From Apus apus (taxonomy: Eukaryota; Chordata; Aves; Apodiformes; Apodidae): a stretch of DNA of 64,000 nucleotides. The stretch is taken from the NCBI RefSeq assembly GCF_020740795.1, contig NC_067301.1:2046001-2110000 (forward strand), read 5' to 3'. Of this stretch, positions 55,201 to 64,000 are shown one piece after another (positions within the stretch are counted from its first letter, which is position 1; each line of letters starts with the position of its first letter). The notes below the pieces were generated by a model. The model ran no database searches, was not told the DNA's origin, and saw nothing but the letters and a program-made list of their open reading frames with translations. A program made the position numbers and the translations under genes.

Positions 55201-56178
55201 CACTAAAAGTGTTTACTTTCTAACTTGAGTTTGAAGGAGCTTGGCAAGAAGGGGGCTCATGTCTTTAGAAAATTCTTTACATTTTACTTAAAGATAAATC
55301 TTAGGGGTCTGAGAAGATGTAAGCCAGCAGAGCCTGGATGTGAGCAGTGGCTCTGAATCATTGCTTATGGTTTCAACTGTGTTAACTTAGTGATAGTTGT
55401 GGTCACTTGCCTTGGCTGAGCAGAGAGCAGCATGTGAAGGTTCATCAGTGTTTCTGTGCAAAATGTGGTGGCTTGTCCTGATAAGAGGTGATCTGAGGCA
55501 GCTGTGTGATATGTGATTGGTAGGCTTGCTATTCAGGTTGGCTTCTTTTTTACCTTGGTCCATACAAGCTGACATGACACTTCATGAACTGTTTGTATCT
55601 CCCCTGAGGTTGGAAGGTAAATTAATCAGATCAGGAGACTAGTAAGGATTCAGACATGAGGTTTGGCCCTTGTTAGATGCCGGGCTTCTTAGTGCTGTTG
55701 CTTTTAGTTAAAATTTGATATTTAGAGGCCAAGATGGTGACTTACTTCTTCCTCTGTCCCTGTGCTGTTGATGTGAAGATCAGTACAAGACTGCAGGATG
55801 CCATGGAGTGGGCTCAGTGTTCTCCCTGTGACACAGAGTGCTGTCCACAGTGCAGCTGTTAAATGTTAACCCCTGTGCTCACTGTTTTGGTGAGCCTGCA
55901 GGCTTGGTTTTTGCTTGATTGTGGAAACTGGCTGGTTTACTGTGTTGGCTTGTCAAGAGAAGAATTATTTATTTTTTCAATATGCTGTTTGTTGCCCTCG
56001 ACTGACTGGGGTATTCCTGTGTTGTTGCAGTATTAGCATCACTACCTCTTGCTATCCCCTTCCTTCAATCTGTTTCCGAGATCCTGTGAGCGACTGGTTT
56101 GAAAGCTTGGCTGAGTGTTTACACTGGAATGTTCGGAAGAAGCAGAACAACTTTGCTGTTGAAGAAGAAGAATTTTGA
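43107..56178 (+). CDS. NADK: NAD kinase, cytosolic (whole spliced coding region, 11 exons)
   Basis: Coding exons are 43107-43279, 47208-47291, 50592-50721, 51243-51351, 51581-51666, 51958-52060, 52888-53039, 53556-53655, 54286-54443, 54967-55049 and 56031-56178. They sum to 1,326 nt, 441 codons plus stop; I recall 446 for human NADK. The enzyme phosphorylates NAD+ with ATP to make NADP+, the source of cytosolic NADPH. The first 85 residues are a regulatory extension. The kinase fold follows, with [11 protein letters not shown] (GGDG at 181-184), the NE motif in [11 protein letters not shown] (N282-E283) and [17 protein letters not shown] (317 onward). Serines 42, 44 and 46 in KSRSLSAS align with human S44, S46 and S48, the reported Akt sites. 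The acidic tail (EEEEF) is shorter than in human. Position 389 is Cys where human has Arg. The start was chosen because MEM begins the family protein. Confidence 0.97.
43280..47207 (+). other. NADK: NADK intron 1 of the coding part
   Basis: 3.9 kb. It includes a minus-strand ORF of 196 codons at 43693-44283 without a recognised domain and a CR1-like tail near 46.85 kb. A short GT run follows an A run at 43318-43338. Confidence 0.75.
46840..46900 (+). mobile_element. CR1 3' tail fragment (short)
   Basis: The sequence ACCCAAACCATTATGTGATTCC closely follows the CR1 3' end as I know it (CCCAAACCATTCTATGATTCT). Upstream similarity fades quickly, consistent with a severely 5'-truncated or old copy. 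Confidence 0.5.
47208..47291 (+). CDS. NADK: NADK coding exon 2 (residues 58-86)
   Basis: 84 nt encoding [20 protein letters not shown] and the lead into the kinase fold. The acceptor is ATATTTAG and the donor GTAAGT. Entry and exit are both phase 2, so it is a multiple of three and could be skipped without a frameshift. RTRSLHG contains a second basic-serine motif. Confidence 0.95.
47292..50591 (+). other. NADK: NADK intron 2 of the coding part
   Basis: 3.3 kb. A GC-richer patch at about 48.03-48.13 kb stands out from its surroundings but carries no motif I can name. It also holds the CR1 tail at 49.2-49.3 kb. Confidence 0.75.
49190..49305 (+). mobile_element. CR1 3' end fragment
   Basis: GGGATGAGCTGCCTTCCAGC followed by a tail ending TGTTCTGTGATTCCTTGG fits the closing part of CR1 (a GATGA...CCTTCCAACC block and then ATTCTATGATTCTATG). 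Divergence is high, so the copy is old. The 5' limit is a guess. Confidence 0.55.
50592..50721 (+). CDS. NADK: NADK coding exon 3 (residues 86-129)
   Basis: Encodes [20 protein letters not shown] and [17 protein letters not shown], the first strand and helix of the NAD kinase fold. The acceptor is CCCTCTAG and the donor GTAATG, leaving phase 0. Confidence 0.95.
51243..51351 (+). CDS. NADK: NADK coding exon 4 (residues 130-166)
   Basis: Encodes [20 protein letters not shown] and the KKKFCTFRE segment before the nucleotide-binding loop. The acceptor is CTCTTTCAAG and the donor GTATGG; it is left after one base of D166. Confidence 0.95.
51581..51666 (+). CDS. NADK: NADK coding exon 5, GGDG motif (residues 166-194)
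   Basis: 86 nt carrying [20 protein letters not shown], the diagnostic GGDG loop of NAD kinases. The acceptor is TGCTCCTAG and the donor GTTGGT. Confidence 0.96.
51958..52060 (+). CDS. NADK: NADK coding exon 6 (residues 195-229)
   Basis: Encodes [20 protein letters not shown], the second part of the N-terminal domain that closes over the nucleotide. The acceptor is TTGATAG and the donor GTAAAT. Confidence 0.95.
52061..52887 (+). other. NADK: NADK intron 6
   Basis: 830 bases of AT-rich intron, nothing recognised. Shorter introns (50722-51242, 51667-51957, 53040-53555, 53656-54285, 54444-54966, 55050-56030) likewise hold no feature I can support. Confidence 0.8.
52888..53039 (+). CDS. NADK: NADK coding exon 7 (residues 229-279)
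   Basis: Starts well conserved ([20 protein letters not shown]) and then runs through the most variable loop of the enzyme, about residues 251-272, hydrophilic and lysine- and glutamate-rich here, before KQIMQYQ. The acceptor is CACTTCTAG and the donor GTCAGA. Confidence 0.95.
53556..53655 (+). CDS. NADK: NADK coding exon 8, NE motif (residues 280-313)
   Basis: Encodes [20 protein letters not shown] and [13 protein letters not shown]. The NE pair of the NAD-binding site is residues 282-283. The acceptor is GTGGCAG and the donor GTGAGT. Confidence 0.95.
54286..54443 (+). CDS. NADK: NADK coding exon 9 (residues 313-365)
   Basis: The most conserved exon: [20 protein letters not shown] followed by [20 protein letters not shown]. 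It forms much of the NAD pocket in the C-terminal beta domain. The acceptor is CTTTCACAG and the donor GTTAGC. Confidence 0.96.
54967..55049 (+). CDS. NADK: NADK coding exon 10 (residues 366-393)
   Basis: Encodes [20 protein letters not shown] then QEICHGD. The Cys at residue 389 replaces an Arg in the human protein as I remember it. The acceptor is TTTTCCAG and the donor GTGAAG; it ends after two bases of S393. Confidence 0.95.
56031..56178 (+). CDS. NADK: NADK coding exon 11 (residues 393-441 and stop)
   Basis: Encodes [20 protein letters not shown], then [18 protein letters not shown] and the acidic tail, with TGA at 56176-56178. The acceptor is TGTTGTTGCAG. The four-glutamate tail ending in Phe is shorter than the human tail. 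Confidence 0.95.
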
Positions 56179-57026
56179 GTGTCTGCATCTAACAAGACTC
56201 ATGGAAATGGGAAGTGGCAGTATCCCTTCTGTATACTTGGGTTTTTAAATTTTTGGCTAACAAGTGTGGTCACCATCTCAGATGTATATAGTGATTATGG
56301 TTTATATCTCTCTGATCTGCTGATGGCTGGAAATTGTTGTGCTACTTCCTGTTCACCAAGAGTAGGAGTGGAAGGAATTAGGCTCTGATTGTTGTAATAC
56401 AATTTGAATTTCCTTTAAATGAGCAATCTGAAAATTGATTCTTTCTGATTGGTATTGGCAACTGCATCTGTAGATTTGATTGTAACATATAACTTACCAG
56501 TAATGTGGTAGGCTGAATGTAGATACAAATAGAAAAGGCATTAAAGTAGCCTGTTTACTTTGGTATATTTGTAATTCCATTTAAGACTGCTATGCATATG
56601 AAGGCTCTAAGAAATTTTCTTTTTTAAAAAAACCAACCCTCCTCTTTGTTAGCTTAAATGTCTTGCCCAGAACAACTCCCCTTCAAGACAGCACTTAAAG
56701 TACTTTCTCCTTACTTCTGAATGTGATGAACTGTGAAGAAACAACCATGAAGAATGTTTTTTATGAATAGATGGAACTATTAAAAAACCGTATATATTTT
56801 TTTATATAACTATACATATCTTATGCCCATTTGGACAGTGTTTGACCCTTGACTGTCATCACTGTGTAAATATCCATGAACAGCATGGCCAACCATTAGC
56901 ATGGGCTTAGTTGGTTATTACAGTGATCTCCACTTGTGTAGCTGAGCTAGTTTGTAGCTCTGCAGTTCCTATTGGTGGGAATCATCCATGTGTTTTTTTT
57001 TTCTTACCTTTTGGTTGATTCTCCAG

Positions 57027-57032
57027 AATAAA
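57027..57032 (+). terminator. NADK: NADK poly(A) signal AATAAA (candidate proximal)
   Basis: AATAAA in CCAGAATAAATGG, about 850 bases after the stop codon. Clear GT-rich sequence downstream is lacking, which weakens it. Confidence 0.3.
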
Positions 57033-57564
57033 TGGTAGCTTTAAGGACTATAAAGTAAAAAATAATAATAATTCTTCAAGTGTTCAAGAAGAATCTAGAC
57101 TTCAATTACTGCTGTATTGTCTAGTTCCATTGTTGTCTTGAAAAAAAAAAAATCCTCTACTAGACCCTGAGTGCCCTCAACTTCCATGGATACCTTCCAG
57201 CTCTTGGTGCTGAGTGACAGAGAAAGGGATACTGCTTTGGTGGGCTGATAAATGAGAGGACACATTCCCAGTGGAGTAGCAATGGTGCCTTCAGCACACT
57301 CAAAATATTCTAAGTCTCTTCTTTACTTTTTTAAGATGCTTTCAGATGTTTCTAACTTCTCTATGTGCATATTTTGTTGTATGTGCTTTTATGAAAGAAA
57401 AACAAAAAACAACAAAAAACTCGTCGGGGGGAAAGGGTTTGTACTGTACTTTAACTGAAAAATATCAAACCCAAGTATAATGTTTACATTTATGTTCTCT
57501 GTGGTGCAGTCTTATGATCATACTATCCAAACTTCTGCATTTTCAAAGTCTTGCTACATTGGTC

Positions 57565-57570
57565 ATTAAA
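57565..57570 (+). terminator. NADK: NADK poly(A) signal ATTAAA (candidate distal)
   Basis: ATTAAA, the commonest variant hexamer, about 1.4 kb past the stop, followed by a T-rich stretch (ACATTTTCTGTTAAATTT). It gives a 3' UTR length close to what I recall for mammalian NADK. Later AATAAA copies at 59264 and 59951 are less likely. Confidence 0.35.
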
Positions 57571-57599
57571 GAAATGGACATTTTCTGTTAAATTTAAGC

Positions 57600-60500
57600 C
57601 TATGGCACAATATTGTGGAGGAATTAATTTACTGATTAAGGTGGGATTTCCTTGGAAGCTGTGTTGAATTTTTCATGATTGTCTTATGTTGTTTGTGTTT
57701 CAAAATGGTAATGGGAAATGTATGATTTTCCAAACTTTGCCTGACCTGCTGTCCTCTGATGGTTTAAATCATGTCTCTTCCATTTTGGATGCTGCCCTAG
57801 TCTGTCTAATTTTATTAAATCCAGGTGAGAGCACTTTTCCATAAAAGACACGCAGACTCTTGGTTAATTATACCAATCACCATGAAAATGTGTTAATATA
57901 AATTAATACTCAGTTTGTAAATTTTGTAAAATAGACCGTTGGTTTGATTTTGGTCTTAAGTAGGCAAATTTGGTGATATCTTGGAGACTAGCCAGATAGG
58001 TTTTGGGATTTATCTTTCACTTGAATCTGCAGTAATTATCACTGTTTTGAAGCTGCTTACGGGTTTCCTAGGTGGAGTATTCAGTTATTAAATAACTGGT
58101 TACTTTTTGAACTATAGAAGTGTCAGACTTTTTTGCTTTGAAACTTTTTTATTTAAACATGCAATAATTGAGAAAAGGAACAGGGTATAGTGGTTATATA
58201 AATGTATTGTTATGTGAAAAAAAAAAAGGCAAGCAGAATAGTCACTCTAGGAAGTGGAAATCATTTTGTGGAGGAGAGGTGAAATGACTAATGAGCCTTA
58301 TCTAGTATTTTTTTAAAGATAAAACTATATTCAGCACTTTTTATTTATGCTTTTTATAATAGTAAATCTATTATTGACTAAATTGCTGAACTTTAATTTT
58401 CAGAGTGTATGATTCATGAAATCTGTAATCAAAACTTAACTACTTTCTCTACATTAGATCTAGTTTAGGAGTTGTCTTTAAATTTATCATGTACTGCAAT
58501 TGCATTACTGGCTTTGAAGCTTCTTCAGTTTTGCTTGTAGAACTTGGTAAAAATCTTATTTGGGTCACTGACCAGCCAAGTAGAGAGCTACAGTCACTGG
58601 CTAAAGGAAAGAAAGTCACGTGTTGACTTTAGTCTTTGCTTTTTCTTCAAAAGCTGCATTGATGATAATTGTACTAGCTGCTTTATATCAAAACATAACC
58701 CAAATTGTGTTAATACATTACAAATTTATCTAACTGTACAAAGTCCCTTTTCAAGGCCTTTAATCCACAAACCAGCAATTCCCGAGCAGGCTAGTGAGGT
58801 TTGAGCAGCCCTCAAGTTTTGCATATTTAACTGCTTATAGTGGGGGTAACTTCTGTGCAAACCACAGCTGAACCAGAAAAAAAAGCTGTGATGTGGACTT
58901 GGTTATATTTGCAATAAGAGCTCATTTTGCTGGTGTAGGTTACTCAAAGGAACTTGTTTCAACTGTGCTGGTAAAATAGTTTTTTTGCTGATTAAAAGCA
59001 GTGTTCCTAAAATAAGGGTTTGTAAATGTCACTGTATCTACAAATCCTTTCCAGTCTACAAAGGGCCAAAATGGAAGATTGGAAATTAATTTTTTTTTTA
59101 AGTTATTCTCTAGTAGAGTTTCAGAAGTTATTAACAACTGATGTAGTATGGTATAAAGCAGTGTACTGAATTTTTAAAAGAGGAAAAAATCCTGTTACAT
59201 ATTGTTAATGCTTTGAAAACTTGTTTTAAATATTGTTGAAAACAAATATTTTTCAATAATTTCAATAAAATCTTTTTGTAAAGCTGGATTTGTAAAGCAG
59301 CATTTTGACTGTTGAGAATGTAAAACCAGGTGTACACAATTACTGCCTTGGAAGACAACCAAGTACAGGTCTGCAGCAAGATGGAAGTCTTCCCTCAGTG
59401 GTCCTGTTCTAGGTAAGACCTGCTGCCTGTTGGCTTGTTTTAGGAAAGGACTGAACATGCTTAATTGTGTTCCTCCATTTCAGCAACAATTCATAGTCAC
59501 ATTTTGACTTGTGGCATGAAGTCACCATCATCAGCTGGTACTCTAGTGCTTTCTCTTGATATTGTCAGCTTTGTACAGTCTGACCATAGACATTTAACCT
59601 CCTCATGCCTCCAGTCTGCCAGCTGTAAAATTTGTTGCAGTTTTAGAAGACTGGGATGAGAAATTGTTTTTTTAATAGAAGTTTTGAGACCATCTGTGTA
59701 AATTTCCCTGACAAGCTGCAATGAGCTCTTTTGTAGACTTCTTGCAGTGTACAGGTACCTGCAAGTTAAAGGTGTATCTGAAGAGGAACATGATGACAAT
59801 GTTCAGAGCTCATGTGAACTGTAGTTCCAGACTCCTCCATACTCTGCTTGTACAGAGGCTTTCTGCTGAAATCATGCTGCTGACATGAGAAATAATTATC
59901 CATGAGCAAACTGTGCTTATACTTTATTAAAAAAGCTAAAGGTTCCAATCAATAAAATACCAAACTTTTAAATTACAATATGAAAGGCTTATTTTAAGTC
60001 ACCATTGTGTGTGAAATGGCACATTGGTTAGACACACTGCAGGAAGGCAGGAGATTACATTGTCTGGTGTTCATGTGTAGCTGGGATTTAGAAAAAAAGA
60101 ATAAAATGGCAGTATTCTGAAGTTCAGGGAGCCATTCTGTTGGGGTTAAGCCATCACAGCCATGGTGGAGATCAGGGCCTACAGCTGCCCTCAAAACATC
60201 TTCAGGCTGGCCCTCTGTTCAGCAGCAGATCTGAGTTGAGACATGATGGTAGGGCAGTCTGCTTCCAGACTCAGTAATAAAAGATGAGTGTACAAATTAC
60301 TTTCATTATGTTTGTATATATCCAGAAAAAAAAAAAAGCACTTATTAACAACATTCTCTACTCACATGCATGTTGTGAACCTCCTGTGGTTACAAAGCAG
60401 CATCAGGAAAACAAGGAGTGAGAGATGAATTGTCCTGTCAGCCAAACTCAGTGAATTGAGAGGATTACTGTTAATTTCCCGAGTGCACTTTGCTTTTTAA

Positions 60501-63500
60501 ACTAAGTTACCAGCTGCACTGCTATAGTTCCCTAGCACAACACAAACCAAGGAATGTGTAGACGTTTTTCTGAGCAGCTTCCCCTCCTCTGTGAAACTGA
60601 CCCATTATCTTACATCCTGGAGGAGAGTCCTTGATCAGAGCTTCCCCAGCTCTGACTTCACTCTAAGAGCTGCAGCCAGAACACGAGGGGGGTGCTCAGG
60701 AGTCAATCCTTCCATAGGAAGAAAACACTGTGGGAAGAAAGGGAGATCAGTCAGCACCAATGCCCAGCAGCATTTGTGTCTCTCATGTACAAGGAGGGTA
60801 AGATTTGTGGCTTTCTAGGGCCCTTTATTCTCTTTGTTACTATAAGGCAGTTACAGAGCATGATAAAGAGAAAAAAATTACATGTGTCTTGTCTAGAGGA
60901 GATTTTCCACACAGGTCTGTTTTTCTGGGTAGCAGCAATTCTTCCATAGGTTGGAAGCAACCTTGACTAATGTCAGTTTTCTTCAAGGAGAGGTCATGTA
61001 TGTTCCATCCAAGCTTCTGAGCTTTGTCAGGCCAGTAAATTCTGAGGCTGCAGTAGTGATGTGATGCCATTAGGGATCTGCCTTTTCTAGTGACTATCCC
61101 TAACTGTTCTCCTGGCTCAACAAGCTCTCTGCTTCCTTGTGACTGTGATACAATAAGCTACAACCTTCATAGTTAAGTGAAGCTTTTCAAGTACTTACTT
61201 CTTTCTCTCAGCCCCTGCCCAAAGCTGCGGTAGACATGGAACAGTGCCCAAAACAGAACAGATTTTATTGCAACAGAAATGCAAGAGCCAGTAATGAAAG
61301 CAGCTTCCAGAGTGTAAGAATTCCCTTTGCCCCACTCCCTTATCACCTGCAGGAAAATGGAGACATAAACCAATCAACACAAAACCCTGAAGCGATAAAA
61401 TGCAATCAAGCACTGTGTTTCTGAAATAAACCTAAAGATGGTAGTTGGGAGGGGCAAAACCTGGTCACTTCTAAACCATCTTAATTTCCCGATTACATGA
61501 TCCCTTGGCTACATACAGACTCTGGCTAAAATTCATGAAGCTGAAGAGATAAGGAAACCAGACTTCATCGGGCCAAATGCTCTGGCACCACTGGAGACTT
61601 GTTGTGAAGGAGGGGAGGCATTTTTGAGAAACTGTGTTATCTTGTACTGGAAGATTTTGCTCTTTCTCTCATCATTCTGGACACTTTGCCAGGTGCAGAG
61701 ACTTCCAGGGCCTTCCTAGGTCCTTCTAAAATACTCAGTTCAACAGCAATTTGATATAGTCCCTGTCTTGAAAAGTGGATGCTGCAGAGGTAGGGTGTGC
61801 CTGCTGCCCTCATTAATTCCAGCAGAAGCTGCCACAAAGGGGTATGCTCAGGAATGAGGCACCATTTTTGGGCTCAAGGATCCAGTGAGGAAGAGAAGGC
61901 CTCTAGTCTTGCTCCCATTATCAAGCAAGTAAGTTTGCTGAATTACCGTGCAGAGCAGGTAGATGAGATAAACTACTTCAGGTACATTCTGACTCATAAA
62001 AATCCACACTAGAGGTTTCAGCTCTTTTAAAATCTGTAAAATAAGATGAGATATATACAGTTTTTTAACAAGTTGCTAATACTCTATAAAGGCAAAGTTG
62101 ATTTTTCTATAGCATCTCAACTGTTGGTCTAGCTGAGTTCTCAGTTGTAACTTTGCTCCCTACTTGCCTTCTCTACTTATGTTTTTTATCAGGAAATAGT
62201 CTCTTTTCCAGTGAGCTGTGATGTTGGTGAAATGAGAACTGGTGGTTTCATGGGCCCATCCTGAAAGCTGATCTGAACCATCTCTGCATCTAAGCTGATG
62301 TACTTTTTCTGTGGGTACACTCAGATTTTTCTCTAAGAAATTAATGTTTTGATAGCTCACACACTGAAAGCACCCTGTGACTTCTTTCTCCACCTTTGTT
62401 TCTACTACAGAGAATTAAAGTCACTGAGAACTAAAGTGTAGGAGGAGCAAGAGGATTTAACTGTCAGAAAAATTTTGTTTCACAATGAACCATTCATGAT
62501 GGTTAATTTCTACCAGCAGGTAGCAACTTTCAGCAGTCCTGAACTGGAAGGGCAGGTCTAAACAAACGAAAGAAAAACAGTTGAGTCACTGGGAGCGAAA
62601 GCAGTGACTTGCCAATGCTGAGACAAGATTTGGTGCATCTGATCAACCACAGATTCCCCTCAAGACCAGTATTGATCTTTCTACAATGGTCAATATATGA
62701 ACTTCTACACTAGCACTAAGGGAATTGTCCCTCCCCTAAGGGATTTTGTCAGTTCTCTGCCACCTCTACTATTGTCTCTGTTTTCTGTGGTGCTGCACAG
62801 TGCTCCTCCTAGGATAGGACCAAAAGGGAAAGGGAAAAAAAAAAAGGCTGAGAACCAACAGGAAGAGGGAAAGAGAGAAGTAGTCATTAACAGGGGAAAA
62901 AGAGAGAAAATAAATAATGGAGACAAGAAAAATAAAACCACAAAGTAAATGGGAGAGTATATATATAAAAAAATAATGAATAATCCCCTTGCGAACCCAG
63001 AAATTTGGGAGCATGAGTGTTAGCTGTGCTTTCAGGTATTGTGGTTGCCAGAAAGGACAGTGTGTTCCCTTCTGTTATGCTCCTGCTTTCTCATGGATTA
63101 TGGATGTCCCCATACCTTTCTTACTTAACAACCTCACAGCAGGTGCTGTTTCTGAGAGCACCAAATAAGACCATGATGTGTTTCTCTGCTGCTGCATCAT
63201 CTGTCAGAAGCTGGTTCTGAAAAAACCTGTCAGAACAGGGTCAGGAAAAGGAGCTCCCCTTGTCCCCCTCTGCCAAACTGCCTAAGACAGAGGCATTTTG
63301 ACCTTGGATACAAAGCTACCAGACTCCCATGAGATGTATCCACCTTTTCTAATTGGCTGTTGTCCTGCAGTGCTGCAAGGTACTGAAATATAGAACTACA
63401 GTGTTTTGTCATTGATTTTACATTTGTCATTTCTTAGTTAGACAAGAACCTGCTAATTTCTTCCAGTGAAGAAGTCAGTAATGTATCCAGACTGGGTAAA

Positions 63501-64000
63501 AAGTAGCTTTCAAGTAGTTCTAAAGCAGACAGTTTTGATTAAAGGGCAAGAGTATGTACTTACACCTAGAACATTTACTGTAACTAGTTTAACTATTGAG
63601 AAACATGTTTGCTGTTGATGAAGGCATAAGGAATATCATGTGTGTTAAGACATGACACCATCTAACTAAAATGCCTCTTTCCTTAAAAAACACAGTGCCT
63701 CTTTTAATACCTACAGGCAAATTGAGGAGAAGCAAAGAACTGGTAAGCTGTGAATGGCAGCTGGTTGGATCAAGTTTGTTCCTGATGGTGGGGAAAAAGT
63801 AGCTGACAGGTTTACACTTTTAATCCTAGCAGGAAAACAGACCTGGTTCTAATTGATCCCTTCTTTCCAAATCTGATACAATTTAACTGAAAGCAAAGAG
63901 CCTGTGCCTCACAAAGCCACATAAGGAGTTCCTAGGAGGAAACCAAGCTATGATATTGCTATCATCTGCATTCCTGAATGTCACACTCAGTCCTGTCTCC
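57600..64000. other. Downstream of NADK, no gene recognised
   Basis: 6.4 kb of AT-rich DNA with many short ORFs on both strands, none above about 100 codons and none with a domain I know. In human the next gene on this side of NADK is an SLC35E2 gene; no exon of it was recognised here. An A/G-rich run at about 62820-62940 is the only compositional oddity. Confidence 0.6.

Larger units (their letters stand above)
56179..57600 (+). other. NADK: NADK 3' UTR
   Basis: Noncoding sequence following the stop. It contains AT-rich runs near 56.78-56.82 kb, an (AAT)n run near 57.06 kb and an A-rich C-interrupted run near 57.40-57.42 kb. The end is set provisionally by the poly(A) candidates at 57027 and 57565. 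Confidence 0.5.

Noticed and set aside
62697-62948. Lysine-rich 83-codon ORF and its minus-strand partner
   Set aside because: The translation comes from a simple A/G-rich tract, which yields Lys/Glu/Arg one way and Phe/Ser/Leu the other.

Overview
This is a vertebrate nuclear window, most likely from a bird. The evidence is two intron-containing genes with GT-AG splice sites and vertebrate protein sequences, AT-rich introns, one sharp CpG island, and decayed pieces that resemble CR1 LINEs, the main retroposon of birds and other sauropsids. There is nothing prokaryotic here: no operons, CRISPR arrays, insertion sequences or phage. The species cannot be fixed from the sequence alone. The compact exon spacing would suit an avian microchromosome (inference).

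Region by region: (1) 1-22,880 holds the 3' part of GNB1 (G protein beta-1 subunit) on the + strand. The promoter and first exon lie upstream of the window. A probable noncoding exon sits at 4622-4673. Nine coding exons between 11,695 and 20,758 join with consistent phases into 1,023 nt, 340 codons plus a stop. A probable separate 3' UTR exon begins at 21,148, and the last plausible poly(A) signal is at 22,854. (2) 22,881-38,000 is about 15 kb between the genes, with no confident gene. It contains one minus-strand ORF of 120 codons with a downstream poly(A) signal that deserves a check. (3) 38,010-38,830 is a CpG island with two perfect NRF1-type palindromes and a likely noncoding first exon, the NADK promoter. 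(4) 38,392-57,570 is the body of NADK (NAD kinase) on the + strand. Eleven coding exons between 43,107 and 56,178 join into 1,326 nt, 441 codons plus a stop. A candidate alternative first or leader exon lies at 40,621-40,844. (5) 57,600-64,000 is sequence downstream of NADK with no recognised gene.

The two genes point the same way, GNB1 then NADK, which is also their neighbouring order in human 1p36. They are functionally separate: GNB1 is half of the G-beta/gamma dimer at the inner face of the plasma membrane, while NADK makes NADP+ from NAD+ and ATP in the cytosol. Splice boundaries were placed by hand. Every coding junction was checked by reading the translation across it and by the total length being an exact multiple of three. 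UTR boundaries are inferred from splice and poly(A) signals only.

I found no new biological system. The most useful leads are a possible NADK isoform that would skip the exon carrying the Akt-site serines, short upstream ORFs in both genes, a GNB1 3' UTR intron a few bases after the stop codon, and the unexplained minus-strand ORF near 28.9 kb.
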